A stretch of DNA of 64,000 bases from Bombyx mori (lineage: Eukaryota > Arthropoda > Insecta > Lepidoptera > Bombycidae): NCBI RefSeq assembly GCF_030269925.1, contig NC_085107.1:4278001-4342000 (forward strand), given 5' to 3'. The notes below the pieces were generated by a model that was given only the letters and a program-made list of their open reading frames with translations, ran no database searches and was not told where the DNA came from. Of this stretch, positions 30,838 through 41,971 are shown piece after piece; within the stretch, counting starts at the first letter, position 1; each line of letters opens with the position of its first letter. The translations under genes and the position numbers were made by a program.

Positions 30838-31690
30838 AGCTTTGCTTATACCCTGCCATGAGAGGTGACGGGCAGGGTTATATCGGACTTCGGCGCCTCG
30901 AGAGGAGAAGAGGGCGAGGGCGAGGACTGAAGTCCTCGTTCTCTTAAAATTTATTTTACCATATACCAACCGTATACCAACTAAACCTATCGAACACCTC
31001 CACTCTAGCTAGGCGGGAACCCCGATAACCAGGGACGTCTTTAACTAGGATGGGGCCCTTGGGCACACAAGAATTTGAGGCCCTTTTGGAAAGTAAAAAA
31101 AGCGAATTATAATAACATTTTTTTACTGAGTTTGAGACCATTTATTATAGGTAATCAAATACAGTATGATATGATATGATGATTAATGACATAATGATAT
31201 TAGAATGCTGCTGGCTTTTTGGTTACGATTTCGATAACAGTTTCTTTCGGGATTTCTGTTGAGCAAAATCTTCTATTATAGTCATAGTATATTCCTTGTA
31301 AATATCTTCTGATTACTGATTTGTGAAAAAAGTGTAATGTGCCCGACAAAAATGTTTTGAGAATAAACGTGTGAGAGAAATTGTCGGTCTTTCGGGGCCC
31401 CCTGAGAATGGGGGCCCTGAGCACGGGCCCCGTGTGCCCTTATGGTAAAGACGGTATTGCCGATAACGCTATGTGAGCGTAATGGGTTCGTCGGCTGCCG
31501 CCCCTATGTTACATTAGGCTAGATCTGCAACTGGAGACTTCTTCCGCCTCTCTACTCCACTATTGTGAGGGGCCCGACGGACCCACAAGGCACCACAAGG
31601 TGGGTTGTCCTTGGGCTTATCCTTGACCTTGGCTAATGTAATTGAGTAATGTATATAGTGCTTATAAGTTTATTTGTAATGAGATCTGAT
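30838..31690 (+). repeat. Unidentified interspersed repeat (family D), interrupted
   Basis: GC-rich sequence starting near ataccctgccatgagaggtg. A diverged relative is at about 51185-51265 (acccggccatgggaggtaac). A hAT-like element splits it at 31030-31459, and the two halves join cleanly at ccgataac. I see no coding capacity. It may be a LINE or SINE fragment of a family I cannot name. Confidence 0.45.
31030..31459. mobile_element. 430-bp non-autonomous hAT-like element
   Basis: An exact 8-bp duplication, CCGATAAC, flanks it (31022-31029 and 31460-31467), the hallmark of hAT transposons. The ends are imperfect inverted repeats: cagggacgtctttaac at the left, and caataccgtctttac as the reverse complement of the right. 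Subterminal GGGGCCC-rich blocks are present at both sides. No transposase is encoded. Confidence 0.8.
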
Positions 31691-31769
31691 CAAAGAGATT
31701 TATTCAAATTTAGATCCCAGTTGCTTTTGTAGTTTCTTCCTTGAATATTTCATTGGTTTGCAATTTATT

Positions 31770-31882
31770 AGGCCGGCCAGAGGTGGTTGAGGAGAGTCGA
31801 TGACCGGGCTCAGTGGTGTGGATTGGAAAAGGCCTTATGTTCAGCAGTGGACGACTGTGGGCTGATGATGATGATGATGATA
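31770..31882 (+). repeat. LINE 3' tail ending in (GAT)n
   Basis: ggaaaaggccttatgttcag and cagtggacgactgtgggctg are followed by a GAT repeat. Similar tails occur at 32385-32440 (weak), 35045-35110 and, inverted, 49947-50010. Such tails end RTE-like LINEs in moths; the clade is inferred. Confidence 0.6.
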
Positions 31883-32029
31883 TCAGTTTATGCGCAGCTT
31901 TTTTACGACTTATCCCTTCGATCAATAATAGTAACTGTTGATCGGAAACTTATCCTGTTAAACAGATGTAGTAAAAATAAATTGTCAATGAACGAAAATT
32001 GCGTATTTCAAATGAGGTGATTATCTTCT

Positions 32030-33240
32030 ATTTGAGAAAAGTCAAAACTAAAATAGTGGACTAGCTCGATATGATTTGAAGGAGTAACGAATCTCGAAAG
32101 AGGATTGGAGAACAAATTATTTTTGGATTTTTCGTGCTTATAATAAATAATATGTATGTACGCGTATATGAAAACCCGATAAATCCGCTCAAAGTGATAT
32201 GGATACAAAAGAAAATTCTACGTTTGAAGCACAATAGGATTAGCGAATACGTTTCAATCTCTTTTTTTTATTTTTGTTTTCATCGTAGGGGACAGCAGGT
32301 TCGTGGTGAAATAATTGTCTGATTTTAGCGCTTACAGTATTACTTCAATAATTACTTATAGCTAATATATATAATATAATGGGCGAGGCATATGTCCAAC
32401 AGTGGACTGAAATAGGCTGTTAATTATGATAATGATAACGACATATTGTTTGAACTTATTTTGACTCCTACTAAATTTGCTATGAATTAAATAATTTTAA
32501 ATTCCGAGCGAAATAAAGTTCAGTTAAAAGGTGACAGTACTTCATAGTAGTGTACTGTTGCGTTCTGTTCTTTCAAACAACATTAAAAATGTTGTCAGGA
32601 ATCTGTTAGTAAACCATGAAACATTAATAAATATACATCAGATTTTAAAATAAAATTCGAATCTCTTCGGTTGTACGACGAGCACGCACTCAAAGCTCTC
32701 CGATTTTTCTCAAACAACGTTTCAATTTAAATCCCATAAAGTTCCTCCCGACATTTTTAAATTTGGTTTGCAAATATAATATCTTTAAAATGAAATGTGT
32801 ATCAAGCCATATCCAGATAAACTATGACTATACGTACGTATTTTAATCAGAACAATATTTGTTTTGTCTTTGATATATTAATGGTATTTACGTCTAAGTG
32901 GCATTAGACGGCCGTAAGACGGTGGCGGGAGGCGGTCGGCGTTCGCTCCCTCACATGAAATTGTGAATGGCTTACTGCGCGCTTCGAAAAATCAGTAGAC
33001 AGAGCCGCAAAAAAAGATACTTCAAATAAGTTATATTGTTAATTTAGCGATAACAAACAAAGTCTTCTCTAATGAATACTATTACTTCCGCATTTTGCTC
33101 AGATGCTCTTCTTGTATATTATAATTACCGACAGTATTGGAACGAAGTTCCTTATGGGACGATGCCGAGGGGTACCCTAACCGGGCAAAAACGTCCGTAA
33201 CGTAAGATTTTTTCTATTTAGTTTGTTATCGACAGATGTC
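32030..33240. other. Intergenic DNA without recognised gene
   Basis: A CpG-richer patch at 32900-32990 (ggtggcgggaggcggtcggc) stands out but has no coding frame or splice context. A weak LINE-tail motif (gtccaacagtggactgaaat) lies near 32393. Confidence 0.35.
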
Positions 33241-33248
33241 GCTGCACG

Positions 33249-33275
33249 TAAATTCAACAATTCCTAAATCGCGGT
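33249..33275 (+). promoter_or_regulatory. Candidate snRNA proximal sequence element
   Basis: An AATTC...CAA-type motif (aattcaacaattcctaaatc) lies about 55-75 bases before the U1-like 5' end, roughly where insect snRNA genes carry their PSE. The match is loose. Confidence 0.25.
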
Positions 33276-33326
33276 GACGAGATGATACACAGTTGATAGA
33301 CGTTCTCGTATTTCTCTTGCTGAATC

Positions 33327-33440
33327 ATACTTACCTGGCGTGAAAAGATACCGTGATCATGCAGGCGGTTCCCCCAGGGCGAGGCTGCTCCACTGCACTG
33401 CGGAGTGGTTGACCCTTGCGACTATTCTTATTTTTATCAA
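33327..33440 (+). ncRNA. U1 snRNA-like sequence, 3' half diverged
   Basis: The 5' end ATACTTACCTGGCG is the U1 sequence that pairs with 5' splice sites. U1 motifs accgtgatcatg, ggcggttcccccagggcgag and gttgacccttgcgac follow in order. The stem-I strand after GGCG reads TGAAAAGAT, which pairs poorly with CCCTTGCG. Beyond the third stem the Sm site and last stem-loop are not convincing. I read it as a truncated pseudogene or degenerate variant, although the snRNA-like upstream sequence keeps a functional variant possible. Confidence 0.75.
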
Positions 33441-34150
33441 TAGTAAAATCGTAAAAATAAATGTATACCCGAATAATTATTTTCTTTATACCTCGAATAT
33501 AACTTAAAATTAATATTTTCATAATATGGAACATCGTTCCTATCCGGTGTCCCACGATACCACACATCTTTTTTGTTAAATCTTTGTTTAGATGGATTTC
33601 TTGTTTATCACCTTTTTTTAACATATCTTATCTTCACATCTTGCAAATAACTTTTGTGTCAATTTGTTAAAATACTTTATACGCTCTCTTTAAATTATTC
33701 TAGGCCAGACAGGGGTTGATGTGGAAAGTGTATTAGTAGTTCCGTTAGGGGTGTGCTCGCGTTGTTCTGATTACGATTTCTTGTCGACATATTCAGGGCT
33801 TATTTGGTATTTATTAAGTCAAGTCTTAATTGTAATGTGAAAGTACTGTGTGAACCTTTCATTCCTGGTTGGTCTGAATATAAGTGATAGTTCGGTCATA
33901 TGTCTTAAAACTATTTGCGTCGTTCACGTTGGATTTTCTTAAACAATTAGGGTGAGCCGGGTCAAGACTTCGCTTGGTATTAACATGCTAAACGTATAAG
34001 ATTTTTTTGCGTTCATCGTCGCATCAATTAAAATATTGTATACAATTTGATATGTTTTTAAGCGTTATAGGCATATGCTCTCACAACTTCTATTATACCG
34101 AATACATTTCTTCGCTTAATCTAAATCATCAAGAACCTTTTTATACGAAC

Positions 34151-34266
34151 CTTTTTTTTATTCTCCTAGTAGACAGACGAGCATACGGCCCACCTGATGG
34201 TGAGTGGTTACCGTCGTCTATGGACTTCAGAAATGCCAGGGGCAGATCCAAGCCGCTGCCTACCAC
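34151..34266 (-). repeat. 3'-tail fragment of LINE family L
   Basis: A T run followed by tagacagacgagcatacggc and the tail up to gccgctgcctacc, as in the intact LINE at 54633-58325. Minus strand, severely 5'-truncated. Confidence 0.75.
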
Positions 34267-34572
34267 CTAACCTTTCGTCATATCGTAAAGTTTATTTTCC
34301 GAGCTCATTTTTCGGAGTGATTCACATCGAATTGAAACATTGCGGGGTAGTGTAGCGTTTTAATACAATTGTTCTACGTTGTTCTGATTTTTACTGTGAA
34401 TTACGCAAACAATTTAACTGCTTTATTAAATTTTCTATAGGTACTAGGTATAGTAATGGTCGGCGCCGCGGGCGACCGGCATTTCATTTACGACAGCCGC
34501 TGCTCGATGCAGAGATTCCCCTCGCTATTTAAAAACTTCAAACGCTATTAATGGAATCGAAATTAATGTGTA

Positions 34573-35011
34573 CTAGTGGACCCGGAGTAGTCGAAATTCA
34601 ACTATAATGTTCATTGAAATTGTATATTTAAACATTGTTATCGTTTATATTTCTATAATATAATCACAGATTTCGCCAAAACTTACACTTTAAATAAATA
34701 ACATTAAAGACAAACAATATTAATCTATTCGGAATTTGACCACAGACTTTAAGCATTAACAAAAGTTTTACAATTGATTATAAACAAAGAGTATATTTTA
34801 ATTATTTGTTGTGCCAAATACATGGTAGTGTGTGTGTAATGTTTTGTTTATTGATTTAATGTATCTTTTATGCATTATTTTAAAAAATATATTAGCATTG
34901 TGCACTGCTTCTCTATATTCTCTATAAGTGTGGAAAATTTCATACTCCTCCGTCCGCGCAATTTTCGTAAAAAGGGATACAAATTTTTTGCTTCACGTAT
35001 TAATATATAGA
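34573..35011 (-). mobile_element. Non-autonomous Helitron, minus strand
   Basis: Reverse-complement relative of 29986-30395. On the minus strand it starts tctatatattaatacgtg near 35011 and ends CTAG at 34573, with the hairpin just inside. The two copies share internal blocks such as tgtggaaaatttcatactcc. No ORF. Confidence 0.75.
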
Positions 35012-35044
35012 TATCGGATGAGGGTGTACAGTTTATTGAAATAG

Positions 35045-35111
35045 TGAACTACGAACTAGGCCTATATCCAGCAGTGGGCAGATAAAGGCTGATGATGATG
35101 ATGATGATGAA
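35045..35111 (+). repeat. LINE 3' tail ending in (GAT)n
   Basis: ggcctatatccagcagtggg is followed by gctgatgatgatgatgatga. A second short GAT run lies at about 35187-35203. It is a very short tail fragment of the same type as 31770-31882. Confidence 0.6.
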
Positions 35112-35209
35112 CTACGAAACCTTAACTTGATCTTGAAACTTTATCTATGTCTTTATTCACAACCTCGGTGACGCATATCTCTCGGATGATGATGATGATG
35201 ATGACGCTT

Positions 35210-36004
35210 ACTGATTTAATTAAACTTGCTCTTGCTCGAGAAATAATTTACTTTTGTCTTACTACGTGCCATCTACCGAACTAAACATTTGTGGAGCTTT
35301 TTTACAATTAAAATAGAAGTTTGATTTACCGCGATGTTTTAATTAGATATTTTTTTCCTAATGTGCTTAATTTGAATGAATCGATAAGGTCAAGGACAGT
35401 GCCACTAACTAGTTGATTTAAAAAAAAAATCTCTCGGTGAATCTGTTTCCCGTGTATCGTAAGTAAAAAAATATGTTATACGAAAGTAAAACTTTGTTTT
35501 GCTCTCGGAGAAAGTGTAAAGCCCGTGGGCGGAAAACTGCGGCGCAAGAATTCAATTTGTGTGATATCTAGACCGTGGTTTCTACGAACCTTATCATCGG
35601 AGACAAATAAAATCTATTATTGAACTTAAAATTTTCCATACACTTGAATTCACTCTAAATATTCTCGTCGCCGGAAAAAAATACTACACTCACAAATAAG
35701 GACCCGAATCAAATGCATATTGTTCTACTAAGAAAAATAGGGCTTATTTAGCTTTACACCAACGAAGCGATCCATTTAACCAATCAAAAAAGTATTGTAA
35801 AAATTTTGGTAAATAGTTTATTTATATTAAACTATATGAAATACAGTGCACATTAGTACTCCTGGTGCTATCAACGAGAAACTGTAGGCAATTTGCTTCC
35901 AGGCCTTCGAACGCGTGTATAGATTACAAACATATCTAGACATATGAACCCCAGGTATTCAGATCGTAAGGTTTACCTCTCAGATAGTCAACACTGTCGA
36001 CGCA
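35210..36004. other. Intergenic DNA without recognised gene
   Basis: AT-rich, with no exon, tRNA or transposon end that I can support. Confidence 0.4.
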
Positions 36005-36270
36005 TAATAATAATAATAATAAATATTTACTAACAATCACGCCACGTTAACTGGTCCCGTGATAAGTTCGTAAAGAACTTGTGTTACAGGTACCAGATAA
36101 CGGAAATAAATGTAATATTTTTATTATACACATACATATATTTAATATACATCCATAACCCTGGAAAAGACATTTATATTTATCATATAAATATCTTCCC
36201 TTGGCGGGATTCGAACCTGCGACCCCCTTGTGTAGTGACCATGTCACTTACCACTACACCGACGATACCA
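36005..36270 (-). repeat. tRNA-derived SINE of a second family
   Basis: On the minus strand an A box (tgtagtggtaagtgacat) and a B box (ggttcgaatcccgcc) are followed by an AT-rich body and a terminal (ATT)n tail at about 36007-36024. The tRNA part lacks a closing acceptor stem, so it is a SINE head and not a tRNA gene. Its body differs from family B. Confidence 0.75.
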
Positions 36271-36306
36271 TAGAGTACGTAATCCCGAGATTACGTACTC
36301 TATGGT
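36267..36306. repeat. 40-bp near-perfect palindrome at a SINE boundary
   Basis: The 18-base arm at 36267-36284 (starting accatagagt) is repeated inverted at 36289-36306 around the four-base centre CCGA. It overlaps the 5' end of the SINE at 36005-36270. The bases beyond the right arm (gtcg) partly mirror the SINE head. Confidence 0.85.
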
Positions 36307-37380
36307 GTCGTTTTTTGCTAGGCATAGGCGACACCTACCATCGACAGACTTCTTTAGAATATCCCTTTCTGTGTGTCTCGTAATTACTGCCTGATTTTGT
36401 ATAGCGAATACCGAAAATTCTAACGCGGGAGACACGATTTGTTTCTTAGGCCAGCGGAACGAATACTCTCGATCTATATTACCCTTCTCTATAACGGACC
36501 TAAGAAATTGTCCATGTAGCGGTTTGACTCTCTATTTACTGATGCCCGTCTCTATTGCTGCTTTCTTAATTTCAGCATCGGTGAAGTTTCTATTTTCTGT
36601 TAATCCTATATTTATTGCATTATTTTTACCATCTTTGTGTATTGAGTGTTTATCTCTTTGTTTATCGTGTTTAACTACTGCTTTTATTATATTATGTTGG
36701 TGTACTTAAAAGAAAGACGCTTATCTATGAAAGCAAAGAATTACTACATAGTTGGGTAGGATTATAGTGATATTTACCCTTAAAGCTTGTCTTTCATAAC
36801 GTCTCACTAAATTATTTATACCATCGCAGCTATAACTATTCCTAACAAAGTTGATAAAATAAATCGAGTTCCCAGACGTCTAGCTGTAGTCCGTAGCAAC
36901 GCTCTATACGATGCTACGTATGAGGAAACGCTACGCGTTGTCTACTTCGTGGATATCTCATTTCCACAGAATTTAATTCTACGAAGATTGAAACGCGCGA
37001 TGAGCTTCTAATTTCGTTTCTGGAAGTTGAACTTCACGAAGACACCTCGCGATAATGACTTTTTAACGTTTCCACGTTTTCGTAATTAATGTAGTTAGTA
37101 GAATTTTTGTTTTTATTTAAAAATTAGCTTAAGCTTAATAAAAACATACTACGAGTATATACGAAGTAGTGATTTTAAAGTTTTAATTTGAGATATAAAT
37201 TCAACGACTTTAGTACAAATTCATATATACAATTCATGCAGCACATGTTAAGTGGCTCGTGATTTCGATTACCTCGAAGTATAATAACAACTAACTATTC
37301 AATACTTATCTTCCATCCGTTTGACGTAGTAAAAGCAGTAGTATACTCTGATATTTTTTCTCTGTGACCGAACTTCAAAG
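36307..37380. other. Intergenic DNA without recognised gene
   Basis: 36310-36720 has a balanced composition and may be an old repeat, but no match is visible in the window. No domain-bearing frame was found. Confidence 0.35.
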
Positions 37381-37399
37381 CGACTTTCTTGCGCTGCAC

Positions 37400-37868
37400 G
37401 CGCTCGCTTCGTATATAGGTGAAGGTGATTTAAGTGACCCACTAAACGAGTTTCCTGCATTCGTTCGAGCCTCGCCCAAGACGGAGACTGTGAGAGGTAG
37501 GAGGTGCGACCGCGGTCGATATTGCAACTAGACGCGAGGCAACCCTAAGGACGTTTGACTGAGTTTTTAGTAAAAACGATTTGAAGTCGGCAGTGGCGCT
37601 CGGCGATTATCTGTCCGCCCAAACGTTGTCGCTTATGTTCCGGGATACTCCACTGAATCAGAACCCGCCTGCCAAACACTATCCGCCCGCTCTTTACTTT
37701 AAACTGAAAGCGACATGCTATTGCGTGTCAGCGCGGCCCGCGGTCCTATTCTTTTCGGTCACTCCGAACCGTATTGAGGGTAGTCGGCTGCTGTAATACT
37801 CATTTTCAACAACTTTCAACAATGTTTTAACCACCGTACCTCTGAACGCCAGTCCATTAATCTCAATG
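37400..37868 (+). promoter_or_regulatory. CpG-rich candidate promoter and noncoding first exon
   Basis: GC and CpG rise sharply over 37380-37800 relative to the flanks, and a consensus donor (CTCAAT followed by GTAAGTTC) lies at 37869. It is upstream of and in the same direction as the coding exon at 41972, whose exon has an acceptor at 41887-41888. It could be an alternative first exon of that gene. The 71-codon frame at 37581-37796 has no recognisable domain. Confidence 0.35.
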
Positions 37869-38675
37869 TAAGTTCAGTGGGCGGTTCATTGTAAATTACG
37901 TTCAACTAGATTTTTAACATAATTTGTCAATTGCCTTTAATTAAATTAACTTGCGATACTTATGTTCCCATTGATTTCTTATTGCTTTCATTCGCTTATT
38001 CTTAAATGTGAATAAATGCGTAACTGACTAGATTGGAATTTCTTTTATGTATATTATTTAGCTGTTTTATCAATACGAATTGTACTGAATAGTAAAAGTA
38101 GTGTCGATATTCACAAGCTGTCACGATCTTTTAGGTAGTTTAATCAATGGATCCCAATTTTTATGGGCATTTTAGTTAGAGTGAATATTGGCAGCTGTAG
38201 TTAGGACATACTTTAGTTTTTGCAATGTAAGAATCCTGTAACAATTTAAATTTATATTTTGAGGTTTAACATAAATTTATGTGTAGGTGAAGACAACAGC
38301 GAAGCTTGTATCAATAATCGATTATTATTACAGGGCCTTGGCTTTATTCTAAGCACAGGGGTGTAACATTGTACAAGATGACGTGTTTGCGGTTTGCGTC
38401 GACAACCACGCCGCTCAAAATAAATTTACAAGTTTACAAGTACGTGCATACAAAGAGATTATGTACTTGAAACTTAATTGCACGCGTATCTTGTGGCTTT
38501 TAAAACCAGCTCACAATATTTTTCTTCTTTGCTTGTGGACCGCTTTCTCTTCTTGTTTTTTTGTTTTGCCTTTATAGAAGATCTTGGTCAGGTTTGAAAC
38601 AATTTTTTGTTTACCTACTTTTATATGTATAATAAAAAAATGGATTAAAAAAACAAATTCCTGAGAGTTTACACC

Positions 38676-38874
38676 CTCAGACACAGCCCACTGAGTTTCT
38701 CGCCGGATCTTCTCAGTGGGTCGCGTTTCCGATCCGGTGGTAGATTCAGCGAAGCACGGCTCTTGCTAGGGTTCGTGATAGCAACGTCGTCAGATTTGAG
38801 CCCCGTGAGCTCACCTACTAGTTAAGGTTACGCTGGAATAGCCTCTCAAGGCTACCAGCTTAGGTAGGAAAAAA
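38676..38874 (+). repeat. Jockey family A 3'-UTR fragment
   Basis: It carries the full pseudoknot core: CCCACTGAG (38687-38695) with CTCAGTGGG (38712-38720), and CCGGATC (38703-38709) with GATCCGG (38731-38737). It ends ...cagcttaggtaggaaaaaaa. A 5'-truncated insertion on the plus strand. Confidence 0.8.
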
Positions 38875-38879
38875 AAGAG

Positions 38880-40019
38880 AGTTTAGTGATTATTGTTTGA
38901 ATTACGATCATGATCACGAATGTTCGTTCAGTGATCGAAATTTAAGGAACATTTAATTTTGTTTCTTTTTAATTTTCTTTTAACGCATTGTTATAATAGA
39001 ACATATATAAAATAATCGAAATATAGGACTGATTATGCATTCGATTGTAGGAAGAATATTCGCATAATAACTTTGAGGGCAATTTGATGCATGCAATACA
39101 CGTACATACAGAAATTCAAAGAATATATTTAGCTCCGTGTGTTCCGATGCGAACAATCGATTAAGTCACAGTTGACATGCGTCAGTTTTTCATTTAATTA
39201 TGGGCAGCGTGTGGTGTCTACTGCTCCACCACATTTTTAGTCGTCACATATACGAGTATAACAGATTTGATTATTAACTACCGTTGCGAGCGAAACAATA
39301 AAAATCTTAACTCAAAAGCGACTAACCTACATCGCATCGTGCAAGATGAGTTGATATAGTGTACAAGATAGCAATTTTAAATGTGCACCGGGATTGATGA
39401 TTAGAGATTTGATGCATTTTAATGCAATATAGCAGAAATAAAGCTACTTTTTAGGCTTAAACTCTGGCTTGTACTGATACTATATGTATTTTTATGACTA
39501 TTTTACTTTTGTCGAAGTTGCGGTCGTCTAAGTAGTCTTAATAATGACTACGACTCGTAAAAACTGAAAAAAATGATTTATTATGTGAAAATCTCGCTCA
39601 GTAAGGCAGTCAGTCACCTATGCACGATACTCTCTCGATACTTGTTAGAACCACAACAGCCTCTTCTTCTGATTTGTATGTTTCTCTATTTCAGATACGA
39701 ATTTTAGAAAACTAATTACAAAGATATTATTATATAAGATTATAAAGAATAACTAATTTGATAAATATAATAAAAACTGCGATACAGTAAAAGCTTTTTA
39801 TTTGTGGGGAATATGTAAATATACCGCGTGAATATTCCGTAAATATATATGGAAGGGTAATTTAGATATGTATATGGCGCGGCGAAGCCGGCTTGTGCAA
39901 AGGCGGAATCAATACAGCGGCGATACCATTTAACAACATACTTATAGCGGGTTAGTAATAAGATCTATTTTACTTTTTTATTAGTCCATTTGACGGTGCG
40001 TGGTATCAATGGATATTCG
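38880..40019. other. Intergenic or intronic DNA without recognised gene
   Basis: AT-rich sequence with no supported exon or element. Confidence 0.4.
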
Positions 40020-40760
40020 GTTGGATACATACATAATATTCAAATACATAGATGTCACCATCGACAGAGTGATGACATTTCATACCGAGTTAAAGTTAGT
40101 GTGCAACCGAGCCACGTTCTTACTCAGCCGTCTGTACCCCATGATCTGCAAGTGAAGTAAGTTGTCCTTTCGTTATAATTTTTTTTATTGCTTAGATGGG
40201 TGGACGAGCTCACAGCCCACCTGGTGTTAAGTGGTTACTGGAGACCATAGACATCTACAACGTAAATGCGCCACCCACCTTGAGATAAGTTCTAAGGTCT
40301 CAGTATAGTTGCAACGGCTGCCCCACCCCTCAAACCGAAACGCATTATTGCTTCACGGTAGAAATAGGCAGGGTGGTGGTTCCTACCCGCGTAGACTCAC
40401 CAGAGATCCTACCACCAGTAAAAAAAGTGACACTTTATAGTACTTGCTTAAACGTATGCATACTATATAGCCTAAGCAAGTGTAGTGTCGCGGTCCACAG
40501 TCTCATCACCTCCGGTCCACTCTCGAAGCTTTTAGTCTCTCGAAGCAACGATCACCGTTCTCGTTGTATTGGTCGAATGCGATTAAGAGTTTCTCGACGG
40601 ATCTTCTCAGTGGATCGCGTTTCGGATCCGGTGTTAGATTCAGCGAAGCACTGCTCTTGATACGGCTAAAGTTATAAAACTTTCTCAGGTTGAGTCCTAT
40701 GAGCTCACCTACCCATCTTTACGTAGCTGGAATAGCCACATAGAATTTCAAACGAAAAAA
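40020..40760 (+). pseudogene. Decayed jockey family A copy interrupted by a SINE
   Basis: 40020-40181 matches the end of the RT region (gatgtcaccatcgacagagtg; gtctgtaccccatgatctgc), corresponding to about 5450-5570 of the intact element. The match resumes at 40425 with gtgacactttatagtacttgc and continues into the 3' UTR core at about 40588-40645. The intervening SINE sits within the interrupted match. Stops and deletions disable it. Confidence 0.75.
40182..40424 (-). repeat. SINE family B inserted in a jockey remnant
   Basis: One of the best-preserved family B bodies in the window: a T run, gcttagatgggtggacgagc, acaacgtaaatgcgccaccc, and a 5'-truncated end at ctaccaccagta. Minus strand, with no tRNA head. 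Confidence 0.85.
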
Positions 40761-41290
40761 AACATTGTGAGTTTGGTCTAAGCTGCATAAAATGGTTTCT
40801 TTGTATTTGATAAGAAATTACTTTCAAGAATGTATTAGCAAAGTTGCAAGTATATTATTTTGCTCTACAAATTCAAAATTCAGCAGACAATCTGAGTAAA
40901 AGTTATGGTAGGTTATGGTTTATTAAATTAAAAAGTAAACTAATCTCCGGAATATGAAATTCAAGGTAACTAATTAAATTAATTTCCTATTCTATTAGAA
41001 AAATCTTTGTATTATTTTGCAAACTTTGTTTGACGTAAATATTTTCAACATTCAAATTATTTGAAACATCTAATAAACTGATTTTTATTTTTGGTGTGTA
41101 TCCACGTTAACATAGGTTAGGCTGGTGGAATAGGTGGGCTTATCTGCTAATTTATGCTATTAAAAAGCCGAACGCAGTACAAGGAACCTTATTCAGAATG
41201 TACATTCATACGTATGATTTGTATCTATATTATGAACATTCTATATACAATTTGTTGTCTATAAACTATGTAATGTATGTATGATAAGTT
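40761..41290. other. Intronic or intergenic DNA, nothing recognised
   Basis: AT-rich. A minus-strand SINE family B fragment follows at about 41310-41380 (gtgctcacagcccacctgac). Confidence 0.4.
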
Positions 41291-41617
41291 TTAAGAATTT
41301 ATTTCATAGACGGGGAGCGTGCTCACAGCCCACCTGACCTATAGGAGCCCGAGAGGAGATCTCGAGATTTGAGCTCTCATGTCTCAATTCTATAATTATT
41401 TCAGCGCTTTAATAAAAATACAGACCTTCGATCAACGATTCATACACAGTAAGGAAATACTAGAGATTTCAAATTCAAGCTTCTTTGTAAAATTTTAGCC
41501 TAACGTAAAGTACCTGTGTGTAAGGACCAAACCAATATTTAAACGATTATAAGTATTTATATTGTTATTATGTATGTCATGTACTAGTATTAGGGAAAAG
41601 ATAGCTTAGTAATAGTT

Positions 41618-41623
41618 CAGTTC
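41618..41623 (+). promoter_or_regulatory. Candidate initiator (TCAGTT) of the PH-domain gene
   Basis: TCAGTT matches the arthropod initiator. From here to the ATG at 41972 the sequence could be a continuous 5' UTR, as an alternative to splicing into the acceptor at 41887-41888. Confidence 0.3.
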
Positions 41624-41971
41624 AGAGAATCAGTGGTAACAAAACAGAGTGGTGGCTGGCAACACCGTTACTACCACCCTTCGTTTTGTTCTTTCGTGTG
41701 TGCAACGTTTTTTGGTTTTATTTATTTTCTTTGTTTTCATTTTACATATTCGTTTTTAATTCTTTACTTTTAGAAACCTAAATTTTCTTTTGTTTAAGAC
41801 AGCCTATACTAAAAGCGTGCTGTTGAATTAAGGTCATTGTGTTAAATAAGTGAGTTATTGTGAGTCACCATAGTTTTTGTTTGTGCAGTGTGTATAAATC
41901 AATCGTTCTAAGTGATAACATGGGTGTCCATAATATTATTTTGTGATTGTGGGTTTGCGAAATCTTTACCA

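Noticed and set aside
36185..36265. A tRNA gene on the minus strand
   Set aside because: A and B boxes are present but the acceptor stem does not close, and an AT-rich body with an (ATT)n tail follows, as in a SINE.
37581..37796. 71-codon frame in the CpG-rich block
   Set aside because: No recognisable domain; more likely 5'-UTR or promoter sequence with few stops.
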